NCBI GenBank assembly: GCA_023415075.1
Contig: JAEZLU010000295.1
Location: 1-13,573, forward strand
Direction: 5' to 3'
DNA from: Bacillota bacterium
GTDB taxonomy: Bacteria; Bacillota; Negativicutes; Sporomusales; UBA7701
DNA length: 13,573 nucleotides
Shown here: piece by piece, positions 6,507 through 13,440 of the stretch
Layout: the number at the start of each line of letters is the position of its first letter
Numbering within the stretch: position 1 is the stretch's first letter
Notes under the pieces: generated by a model
Databases searched by the model: none
What the model was told of the DNA's origin: nothing
Seen by the model: the letters and a program-made list of their open reading frames with translations, nothing else
Position numbers and translations under genes: made by a program

Positions 6507-7256
6507 CTATATGCTCATGGAAAGCTCGACGAATTTGCCGGCCAGCTTGGCTTTCTGAATTACCTCTTCGGTTATTTCGCCGCCCTGCTCGACAATCACC
6601 AGGCCGTTGTCGGTCTCGATGCGGCGGTTAGCCTTTTTTCCCAGCAAATATTTGCGCTGCTTGTCGTCGAATTTCTTGGCAGAGTCGTCGTTAGTTTCCG
6701 GAGCTGCCGGAGCGGCGGGCTGCAGGGGAGCGGCGGTCGGTTGCTCTGCCGCAGCTATCACCGGTTTTGGTGCCGGCGCACCAGGCACAGCCGAATCGGT
6801 GTCGGAAATAATAACAACTTCCTTGCCGAAAGTGATGACTTTTGCCCCAGACGCGACTACTTTTTCGCCGTTGGTTTCTTCTACTTCAAAACTGACGATC
6901 TTGCCCGCATCGTCAAGTTCGATTTCGCTGATTTTACCCTGAAAGCGTCCGGCTTTGGTGAGCACTTTCGCGCCAATGACTTTGACATCGGCTTCAAGCA
7001 GTTTCTCCATGTCGGATGCATTAACGAGCGACAAAATATCATTGCTGCTGTCGATGGTTATGGCATTTTCGCCTATCCCGGTCACTGCGGAAAACGGGAG
7101 CAATTTGGCTCCGAGATACCATTTGCCATCTTCGACGGCGATTGCGGCAACGCCGCCCTGAACAGGATCAATTACCAACACTTTCGCGGTACCCATCTCG
7201 CGGCCTTCGGAAATGCTGATTACAGGCAGCCCAAGAATCTCTGTGCTTTTTTTCAT
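6507..7256 (-). CDS. PRC-barrel domain protein with two barrels and a conserved C-terminal motif
   Basis: 249 residues, no signal peptide or membrane segment. Residues 1-75 (STEILGLPVISISEGREMG ... VLVIDPVQGGVAAIAVED) form one PRC-barrel; about 85-150 (VIGAKVLTKAGRFQGKISE ... GKIVSFEVEE) form a second. A linker rich in Ala and Pro follows (about 153-190), then a compact C-terminal segment (about 200-249) with GKKANRRIETDNGLVIVEQG and GEITEEVIQKAK, like the small barrel-type tails seen on other Firmicute PRC-barrel proteins. PRC-barrels serve as binding modules in RNA metabolism, photosynthesis and sporulation (YlmC/YmxH); the role here is unknown. ATG start with AGGGGGT seven bases ahead. It follows the acidic membrane protein gene by 27 bases and so is probably co-transcribed with it. 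Confidence 0.85.
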   Translation of the reverse strand: MKKSTEILGLPVISISEGREMGTAKVLVIDPVQGGVAAIAVEDGKWYLGAKLLPFSAVTGIGENAITIDSSNDILSLVNASDMEKLLEADVKVIGAKVLTKAGRFQGKISEIELDDAGKIVSFEVEETNGEKVVASGAKVITFGKEVVIISDTDSAVPGAPAPKPVIAAAEQPTAAPLQPAAPAAPETNDDSAKKFDDKQRKYLLGKKANRRIETDNGLVIVEQGGEITEEVIQKAKLAGKFVELSMSI

Positions 7257-7283
7257 TTGAATACCCCCTAAATATTATGAGTT

Positions 7284-8801
7284 CTAAGCGAAGTTACGCC
7301 ATTCGCGAAATTCTTCGTCGATCTCTTTGACGATATCGGCGGGAATTCTTTGGAAGGGCACGAAGCCGATGCGGTTTTGCATGAGCGTGTTTTTTACGAT
7401 CCGCAGATAGGCGATTGTATTGACGAATTCCTGGTCGAGCAGCGGATTCTGTTGAAGCGCCGCCAGGCCGCGACCGTCCGACAGAACCATGACCGCCTCG
7501 TCATAAGCGCCTTTGGCTTTTAACAGGCCGGCTATTTCGATTACCAGCAGCGGACCGGCCTCGCTATCGCGATAAAGCTTATAAGCCTGGCGGAAAGTGT
7601 CAAGAGCCAGCGGCAAATTTTGGCGGCCTTTTTGGCTGAAGGCAAAATCCAGCAAGTCTTCCAGGCTATTGGAGACAGGTTCGGCAGCTAAAGTCACTTC
7701 CGGTTCCTCCACAATCGGCTCTTCCTCGGCTGTCGCCGCCGCGCTCCCCTCCCCTTCTTCTTCGGTCGAGGACTCGGGCTGAGCCGCATTGGTTTCAGGC
7801 AACGGATTGACTGTTTCATCATCCAGGCCGGCAAGGGTTAACGTGGCCAGGCTTTCGGCCTCGGCCTCAAGGCCGGAAGCCGTTTCGTCAGTATGGGCTT
7901 CAGTTACAGGGGACAACCCGTCCAAACAAAACGCCGGCGAGAATGAGACATTGGTTTCGTCGTCAGGCTCGGTTTCGGCATTGACAACATGACCGGCGAT
8001 AAGGTTTAGCTCGATTTCCAGATCAAGGCCGGTAGCTTGGTCGTCAGCCGCCTGCGGTAGGTCGGTCTCGAGCGCTGCCGCTGCCTCTTGCGGCTGTGCG
8101 GGTGTGGCGACTATCACGGTTTCGGCGGCAACTTCCGGCTCCGGCGGCAATTCCGGCAGAACGGCTGTAGCGGTTGCCGGCTCAAACTCAAGTTCAGTCT
8201 CAGTTTCAGGCGCTATGGCGTTTTCAGCCCCGGCGGCAAGTTGTTCGGGTTCTTCGCCGGACAGGAATGCCTCGGGGGGCTCAGGGGCAGGCTCCGGTTC
8301 GGCGGCGGTAAACGATTCAAGCAATATTCCCAGTTCCGGTACTACTTCCGGCTCATAATCTGATTCAGGCTCAGATAAAGACTCAGACTCAGGTTCGGCG
8401 GCATCAACGGACATGGCCGGCTCGCCGAGAGGCTGCGCGCGCCCTTGGGCGGCCAGGTAGACCAGGGGCTCCCCGTCGGCCGCGGTCGGCGGTTCGTCAG
8501 CCAACTGCGGCGGGGTGGCGGGCGGCGCGTTGCCGGCAGGCTGCAGGTCTTTGGAATCATCGTAATAAGCGACAAAATAAGCAAATATCACGGCGAAAAG
8601 CGCCAGAAAAGCAACTGTTCCGGCAAGACCGGCAAAACTTACGACAATTCGCGGCAGGACCAGGCTAAGAAAAAGAGCGCAAGCGGCGCACAAAACCAAG
8701 GATTTGAGCCGCAAGCGGACTGCAAAAACTTTGTTGGCAAGCAAATATACTAAGCAGGTTGTGGCGGCAATGGCCAGCAAGGTGATTACAATGTACTCCA
8801 C
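7284..8801 (-). CDS. Unknown membrane protein with long acidic Pro/Glu/Ala region and helical C-terminal domain
   Basis: 505 residues; no known family recognised. About three hydrophobic helices lie in the first 80 residues (YIVITLLAIAATTCLVYLL, LVLCAACALFLSLVLP, VAFLALFAVIFAYFVAYY). Then comes a ~290-residue low-complexity stretch rich in Glu, Ala and Pro, with many EPE/PEPE and TAT runs and hardly any basic residues, which looks disordered. The last ~128 residues (SLEDLLDFAFSQKGRQNLPLALDTF ...) are helical and resemble TPR repeats. GTG start with GGTGGGA upstream. First gene of a probable operon with the PRC-barrel and VanW genes. The 114-bp gap before it has no more than a weak TGTGCA/GATAAT promoter candidate, and no clear ynbB terminator. 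The real frame is supported by the coherent domain layout, not the antisense frames. Confidence 0.8.
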   Translation of the reverse strand: MEYIVITLLAIAATTCLVYLLANKVFAVRLRLKSLVLCAACALFLSLVLPRIVVSFAGLAGTVAFLALFAVIFAYFVAYYDDSKDLQPAGNAPPATPPQLADEPPTAADGEPLVYLAAQGRAQPLGEPAMSVDAAEPESESLSEPESDYEPEVVPELGILLESFTAAEPEPAPEPPEAFLSGEEPEQLAAGAENAIAPETETELEFEPATATAVLPELPPEPEVAAETVIVATPAQPQEAAAALETDLPQAADDQATGLDLEIELNLIAGHVVNAETEPDDETNVSFSPAFCLDGLSPVTEAHTDETASGLEAEAESLATLTLAGLDDETVNPLPETNAAQPESSTEEEGEGSAAATAEEEPIVEEPEVTLAAEPVSNSLEDLLDFAFSQKGRQNLPLALDTFRQAYKLYRDSEAGPLLVIEIAGLLKAKGAYDEAVMVLSDGRGLAALQQNPLLDQEFVNTIAYLRIVKNTLMQNRIGFVPFQRIPADIVKEIDEEFREWRNFA

Positions 8802-8915
8802 AAGATCCCACCGAATGCCAGATTTAACGGGATATTTATACTACTGTTCGACGCAGTGTGGTATTTTCCTGTCTATTATCATAGATTTAGGGAAATATGC
8901 ACAGAAACTTAAGGG

Positions 8916-10157
8916 TTACGCATCCGCGACTTCATTAGCGGCGCCGAGGATACCGAGGACAGCGTGTTCAAAGGTCAGACCGCCCTGCAGATAGACGGCG
9001 AAAGGCGGCCGCAGGGGGCCGTCGGCGCTGAGCTCGATCGACGAGCCCTGGACAAAGGTGCCGCCGGCCATAACCACCTGGTCGCTGTAGCCGGGAAGGG
9101 CGCTCGGCTCGGGCCGCACATGGGCGTCTACCGGCGACCAGCGCTGCAAGCCGCGGCAAAACGCCACCATCTTGGCCGCCGACCCCAGTTCGATAGCCTG
9201 GATTATATCGCTGCGCGGCTGGGCAAAGTGCGGCCAGGTCTGATAGCCGAGATCCGCGAACAGCTTGGCGGCGAATATGGCGCCTTTAAGTGCCTGGCAA
9301 ACAACATGGGGCGCCAGGAAGAGTCCCTGGAAAAGCAGGCGGTTGTCGGCCAGGGAGGCGCCCAACTCGCTGCCGATGCCGGGCGCGGTCAGGCGGCAGG
9401 CAGCCTGTTCGACCAAGGCCGCCCGGCCGGCTATGTAACCGCCCGCGGGGGCAATACCGCCGCCGGGGTTTTTGATCAGCGAACCGGCCATAATATCGGC
9501 GCCGACGGCCGTGGGTTCACAGGCCTCGACGAATTCGCCGTAGCAGTTGTCGACAAAACAGACGCACTGCGGGTTGAGCCGCCTTACCTGGTCGCAGGCC
9601 CGGCCGATCGCCGCCACCGAGAGCGGCGGTCGCAGACTGTAGCCGCGCGAGCGCTGAATAAGGGCCATCTTTGTTCTGGCGGTAACGACGCCGGCAAGCG
9701 CTTCGGCGTCGACTTCGTCTCCCTTGAGGGATATCTCCCGGTAGCTGATGCCGAAATCGGCCAGTGAGCCGGGCAAAGGCTTAGGATAACCGATTACCGA
9801 CTGCATAGTGTCATAGGGCGAACCGGTCACCGCCAAAAGTTCGTCGCCTGGGCGCAGTATGCCGAAAAGCACGGCCGCCAGTGCGTGGGTGCCGGAAACG
9901 AAATGACTGCGGACAAGGGCCCGCTCGGCGCCGCAAACTTCAGCCCACACCTCCTCAAGCTTGTCCCGTCCGGCGTCGCCGTAGCCGTAGCCGGTGGTTG
10001 TCCGAAAATGGAAATCGGCCACCTGATGGCGGCGAAAGGCGTCAAGAACCCTGGCGGTGTTGTCGCGAGCGGTAGCTTCCAAGGCGGCGAAAACCGGCTG
10101 GACTTCCGCCAGTGCCGCCGTCGCTAATCCGGCAACTTTTTCATGGCTGCTCATCAT
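8916..10157 (-). CDS. ynbB: YnbB, methionine gamma-lyase-like PLP protein (formerly 'aluminium resistance protein')
   Basis: About 413 residues, matching the family size of ~420. Fold-type I PLP enzyme of the Met_gamma_lyase family: TTGYGYGDAGRDKLEEVWAEV, the cofactor loop VSGTHALAAVLFG, ALIQRSRGYSLRP, CVCFVDNCYGEFVE, and the probable Schiff-base lysine in GSLIKNPGGGIAPAGGYIAG. The natural substrate of this widespread Firmicute family is not established. Start: hflX ends in four GAT codons, which in this frame read as four successive ATGs (10163, 10160, 10157, 10154). GAGGA lies 2, 5, 8 and 11 bases before them, so 10157 or 10160 is most likely. The frame is open further upstream to 10277 but that part is inside hflX and looks like a shadow. 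Downstream of hflX as in B. subtilis; the overlap suggests translational coupling. Confidence 0.9.
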   Translation of the reverse strand: MMSSHEKVAGLATAALAEVQPVFAALEATARDNTARVLDAFRRHQVADFHFRTTTGYGYGDAGRDKLEEVWAEVCGAERALVRSHFVSGTHALAAVLFGILRPGDELLAVTGSPYDTMQSVIGYPKPLPGSLADFGISYREISLKGDEVDAEALAGVVTARTKMALIQRSRGYSLRPPLSVAAIGRACDQVRRLNPQCVCFVDNCYGEFVEACEPTAVGADIMAGSLIKNPGGGIAPAGGYIAGRAALVEQAACRLTAPGIGSELGASLADNRLLFQGLFLAPHVVCQALKGAIFAAKLFADLGYQTWPHFAQPRSDIIQAIELGSAAKMVAFCRGLQRWSPVDAHVRPEPSALPGYSDQVVMAGGTFVQGSSIELSADGPLRPPFAVYLQGGLTFEHAVLGILGAANEVADA

Positions 10158-11964
10158 CATCATCTTCCTCGGCTGCAAAATATTTTTGATAGGTCTGGAC
10201 TTCGACCGGCGGCAGGCCAACCTGGACGCGAATGCCTTCGGCAAGGTATTCGGTCGCGGCCACGGCCGCCGTTTCATACAGGCGGGCCAGCAGGCCGCTG
10301 TCGCTGTAAGGGATTAGGAGTACGGCCTCCACTGTCTGCCGGCGAAGATGACTTTTGATAAGTTCCAGCAGAGTATCAAGGCCGGTGCGCTCGCGGGCCG
10401 AAATAGCCACACTGTCGGCCAGGCGCAGGAGGCGCTCACGCAAATGGGGGTTATCCACCTGATCGATCTTGTTGAATACAGTTATAACCGGTTTGCTGGC
10501 TGCCCCCAGTTCATCGAGAACGCGAAAAACGGCGTCGCTTTGCTCCTGATGGCGGGGGTGGCTGGCGTCGATGACGTGTACCAGCAGGTCGGCCTGGACA
10601 ACTTCTTCCAGGGTAGCCCGAAAGGCGGCCACCAGCTGATGCGGCAGCTTCTGGATAAAGCCTACGGTATCGGTCAGGAGGATTTCTTGGCCGCCAGGCA
10701 GGCTGACTTTGCGGGTGGTGGGGTCAAGGGTGGCGAAAAGCTTGTCTTCGGCCAGCACGCCGGCGTCGGTGAGCGAATTTAATAGCGTCGACTTGCCGGC
10801 GTTGGTGTAGCCGACGAGGGCCACCGCCGGGATGCGGGCCGCGTGGCGGCGCTCGCGGTGGAGATGGCGGTGGCGTTTGATCTGGTCTATCTCGCGCTCG
10901 ATGTCGCCGATGCGGGCGTGGATGCGGCGCCGGTCGACCTCCAGCTTGGTTTCCCCAGGCCCGCGGGTGCCGATGCCGCCGCCAAGGCGGGAAAGCACCA
11001 GGCCCTGGCCGCCGAGGCGGGGCAGGTTATACCTGAGCTGAGCCAGTTCGACCTGGAGTTTGCCCTCGTGGGTCCTAGCCCGCTGGGCGAAAATATCGAG
11101 GATAAGGGCGGTTCGGTCAAGTACCTTGACAGCGAGCGACTGTTCCAGATTGCGCTGCTGGGCCGGCGACAGCTCGTCGTCGAAAATGATCAGGTTGGCG
11201 GCTTGCTCCTGGCGGACGGCGGCTATTTCCTGCACCTTACCGCGACCGATGAAGTAAGCGGCATCAGGCCGCTCCCGCTTCTGCCACAGGCGGGCGAGCA
11301 CTTCGGCCCCGGCTGTTTCCGCCAGTTGGGCCAACTCATCCAGCGAATCGGCAACCGCCCAGGCGCCGGGCTGTTCAACCCCTACCAGAAGAGCCCGTTC
11401 ACTGGCTTCCAGGCTGACGGTTTTGCCGCGGCTCTCAAGGAGGCGGTCGAGTTGGCCGAGAAGGTAGGCCAGGTCCATTTCGCAAAATTCTTTCAGCGTG
11501 AGGGGGCCGACCGATTGCAGCGCGAATTCCTCGTTATCCTTCCAGCCGGCAAGAAAAGCAAAGCTGACCTGACAAACTTCGCCGTCGGCACTGACGCCGA
11601 GAGCAGCCATCAGGTCAAACCGCATCTCCTTGAGGGAGCTCAGGTCGAGCAGGCTGAGCTCGCTGTCGCCGGTGGGGTGACTGTGGATACAGCGGATACC
11701 ACTCAGCCGCTGGTTCGAGCGGCGGCCGGCCACATCCGGCAGGCCGACCGTGCAGGTGTCGCCAACCGCTACTGCCATTACCTGGCCGCGCCGGTTGAGA
11801 TAAATGGCGATTTCCCGGCCCAACTGGGCGGTAAGAGCGGCGATCTCGCCGGCCAGCGCTCTGTCGACGGCCTCGTCAGCCGGCACGCTGAAGCTGTAAA
11901 GGTTCTCAAGTGCCTTCAGGGCGCTTTTGCGGATGCCTTCAGTGTTTCCTTGTATGTCAGGCAA
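10141..11964 (-). CDS. hflX: HflX ribosome-splitting GTPase, long form with JAMM-like N-terminal extension
   Basis: 607 residues, against ~420 for the short form. Residues from about 190 on are standard HflX: LLVGVE, the HflX N-domain (AYFIGRGKVQEI, IIFDDELSPAQQRNLEQ, LDRTALILDIFAQRARTHEGKLQVELAQLRY, GGGIGTRGPGETKLE), then the G domain with Walker A GYTNAGKS (385-392), DTVG (432-435), NKID (498-501) and SAR. HflX in other bacteria splits stalled or heat-damaged 70S ribosomes. The first ~180 residues are an extension known in clostridial and related HflX. Here it has HSHPTGDSELSLLD (His94, His96, Ser104, Asp107) plus Glu51, the pattern of a JAMM/RadC-like metal site. TTG start behind a very strong AAAGGAGGGGAG; in-frame stops lie directly upstream. 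The acidic tail EEDDDDEQP overlaps the ynbB start. Confidence 0.95.
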   Translation of the reverse strand: MPDIQGNTEGIRKSALKALENLYSFSVPADEAVDRALAGEIAALTAQLGREIAIYLNRRGQVMAVAVGDTCTVGLPDVAGRRSNQRLSGIRCIHSHPTGDSELSLLDLSSLKEMRFDLMAALGVSADGEVCQVSFAFLAGWKDNEEFALQSVGPLTLKEFCEMDLAYLLGQLDRLLESRGKTVSLEASERALLVGVEQPGAWAVADSLDELAQLAETAGAEVLARLWQKRERPDAAYFIGRGKVQEIAAVRQEQAANLIIFDDELSPAQQRNLEQSLAVKVLDRTALILDIFAQRARTHEGKLQVELAQLRYNLPRLGGQGLVLSRLGGGIGTRGPGETKLEVDRRRIHARIGDIEREIDQIKRHRHLHRERRHAARIPAVALVGYTNAGKSTLLNSLTDAGVLAEDKLFATLDPTTRKVSLPGGQEILLTDTVGFIQKLPHQLVAAFRATLEEVVQADLLVHVIDASHPRHQEQSDAVFRVLDELGAASKPVITVFNKIDQVDNPHLRERLLRLADSVAISARERTGLDTLLELIKSHLRRQTVEAVLLIPYSDSGLLARLYETAAVAATEYLAEGIRVQVGLPPVEVQTYQKYFAAEEDDDDEQP

Positions 11965-11970
11965 GTATCA

Positions 11971-12270
11971 TCACTCCCCTCCTTTCATATTTTGTCGCTC
12001 TGACCCGTATTTCCTGCTAATGCAAAAAGGGGCCGACGCTTCTCCCCTTCTCTCCCCTATTCTTTGCAAAGCCACCGATTTTATGAACCGGCGGGCAGGC
12101 GGGCCGCGGCGGCAGATGACGCAGCGGCCGGCAACCAGCGATTCTTCGCGGATGCGCAACCGAGTGAGGGCGCTGCCCTCCGCCCATCCTTGGCGGCGGC
12201 CCAGCCGGCGACCCCAGGCATAGGCTGCCAGAAAGGTAAAGACGAACAAAATGACGACAGTCAGTTCCAC
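11971..12270 (-). CDS. Small basic one-helix membrane protein with CxxC, unknown function
   Basis: 99 residues, no family recognised. One N-terminal hydrophobic helix (about 3-19, TVVILFVFTFLAAYAWG) is followed by a strongly basic cytoplasmic-type tail (GRRLGRRQ) and Cys50-x-x-Cys53 in GRCVICRRGPP, with a lone Cys83. Start: a GTG at 12270 with GGAGGG six bases upstream; a frame extension to 12300 has no support. The start overlaps the stop of the UbiA-like gene by 10 bases, and the last codons (KGGE) are the hflX ribosome binding site, so the gene is tied into the operon on both sides. A zinc- or redox-type role for CxxC is possible but needs a fourth ligand not clearly seen. Confidence 0.7.
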   Translation of the reverse strand: MELTVVILFVFTFLAAYAWGRRLGRRQGWAEGSALTRLRIREESLVAGRCVICRRGPPARRFIKSVALQRIGERRGEASAPFCISRKYGSERQNMKGGE

Positions 12271-12842
12271 GGCTTTCCCTCCGAAACCACCAGCAAGCAT
12301 ATGTAAAATACGGTCGTGCCGGCCATCACCGGCGGGAAAAGGTCAGCTGACAGCCAGCAGGCGCTCAGCATGAACAACAGGCCGGCCAGCAGGCATTCGA
12401 TCAGACCGAAGCGGCCGGCAAGGTTGCGCTGGCCTGACCGGCGGTCGGCCGCCAGGTCAAGGCAGTCGTCGAAAAGCTGAACGCCGGCAATGAAAAGCAT
12501 GGAAAACAACATAATCTGCCAACCAAAAATAACGCTTCCCAGGCCCCAGACCAGGACGGATTCCTGCCAGCCCCGCAGGCGACTGGGCAGTAGCCGTCCG
12601 AAATCGTGGAACATGCCGATACCGTAGCTGGCGAAAAATAGCGACAGACTCACGGAAGCATGAAGGGCGGCGGCTATCGCCAGCAGCAGGGCGGCGTAGA
12701 TAGTGGTTCCCGGCCCCAAGACTGTCACCCAGTTGGCTTTATTTGCCGCCTGATCGCGGTCCTGATCGAGCCAGTCGTCGAACAGCTTCACCGCGGCTGC
12801 GCACAACACGACCGCCAGGCCGACTGTCAGATAGTCAGACAT
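12261..12842 (-). CDS. Short UbiA-like polytopic membrane protein
   Basis: 193 residues with about six hydrophobic segments. Two Asp-rich motifs stand out: LFDDWLDQDRD (20-30) and LFDDCLDLAADRRSGQRN (123-140), the latter followed by LAGRFGLIE. UbiA-type prenyltransferases carry an NDxxDxxxD motif and a second DxxxD motif at cytoplasmic ends of helices to bind Mg-diphosphate, and the tail 'D-R-x-x-G-x-x-N-L-x-x-R-F-G' fits that second motif. True family members have about 290 residues and nine helices, so this is a compact or reduced version; activity is uncertain. ATG start with AGGTGA upstream, overlapping the stop of the GTPase gene by 8 bases. It could be a lipid-binding or prenyl-transfer protein, or a non-enzymatic relative. 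Confidence 0.75.
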   Translation of the reverse strand: MSDYLTVGLAVVLCAAAVKLFDDWLDQDRDQAANKANWVTVLGPGTTIYAALLLAIAAALHASVSLSLFFASYGIGMFHDFGRLLPSRLRGWQESVLVWGLGSVIFGWQIMLFSMLFIAGVQLFDDCLDLAADRRSGQRNLAGRFGLIECLLAGLLFMLSACWLSADLFPPVMAGTTVFYICLLVVSEGKPWN

Positions 12843-13440
12843 TTTGGGTCACCTGGGCTTTCACTGCCGGAAACCCCTGGCCGGTCAGGGCCGAGACGGC
12901 GATAACCGTGGCCTGGGCGAAGGCGGCGTTAAGTCGGGGAAGGTTTGATACAGCCGGCGGCAGGTCGACTTTATTGGCCAGGAGCAGATAGCGCTGACGG
13001 GCTATGCCATAATGGTAGACCTCCTGATCGATGCTCTGGGTCTCGGCCAGATAGGCATCGTTGATCGCCGTCAGATCGACGAGATGGATGATGAAATCGC
13101 CGTTGCGGATAAGGCTGAGGGTTTGGGCCATGCCCCGGCGGATGGCGTCATTTTCGTGAATGGTTTCCTGGATGCCGCAGGTGTCGGTCAGTTTAAAGGC
13201 TACCGCCGTTTTGCCGACAGGCACCCTCAGCACCAGCGACTGAATCGAACGGGTCTTGTGCGGGGCCTGGCCGCAGAGTTCGCGTTTGGCTTCGGCCAGA
13301 GTAAAATGCCGGCAGTTCATGAGGCCGTCCGGGCTACGGAAGGTCATATCAACAGACTTACAGTGCAAAAAAGCGGCGAAATTCAGGACAAACAATGTTT
13401 TGCCGGAGTTTGGCCGACCGATTACGGCAAATTCTTTCAT
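12835..13440 (-). CDS. Small P-loop GTPase of unknown role
   Basis: 201-residue TRAFAC-class GTPase that is essentially a bare G domain: G1 GRPNSGKT (8-15), G3 DTCGI (86-90, reading LTDTCGI), G4 NKVD (156-159), G5 SAL (183-185). It has no KH, TPR or membrane part and is not a recognised Era, Der, Obg or FeoB, although the G1 style GRPNSGKT is FeoB/Era-like. The insert between G1 and G3 (about residues 30-75) carries several Cys/His residues (HCKS, MNCRHF, LCGQAPHK) but no clean metal motif. ATG start with GGAGG seven bases upstream; the start overlaps the spoVK stop as ATGA. Co-translation with SpoVK suggests a sporulation-related job, which is inference. Confidence 0.85.
   Translation of the reverse strand: MKEFAVIGRPNSGKTLFVLNFAAFLHCKSVDMTFRSPDGLMNCRHFTLAEAKRELCGQAPHKTRSIQSLVLRVPVGKTAVAFKLTDTCGIQETIHENDAIRRGMAQTLSLIRNGDFIIHLVDLTAINDAYLAETQSIDQEVYHYGIARQRYLLLANKVDLPPAVSNLPRLNAAFAQATVIAVSALTGQGFPAVKAQVTQNV

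Noticed and set aside
8840..8870. A CGAAC half-site upstream of the acidic protein gene, possible SOS box
   Set aside because: The second half (GTATA) does not match GTTCG, so only one half-site is present.
8964..9767. A plus-strand frame of about 267 codons opposite ynbB
   Set aside because: Antisense to a well-conserved PLP enzyme; the sequence is low in hydrophobic core and family-like motifs.
10158..10277. A longer N-terminus for ynbB, rich in Arg and Lys
   Set aside because: It lies fully inside hflX coding sequence, is not like the family N-terminus and lacks a start with a ribosome binding site.
10843..12003. A plus-strand frame of about 386 codons opposite hflX
   Set aside because: It runs antisense to the conserved GTPase motifs of hflX, shows no domain and has no ribosome binding site or promoter context.
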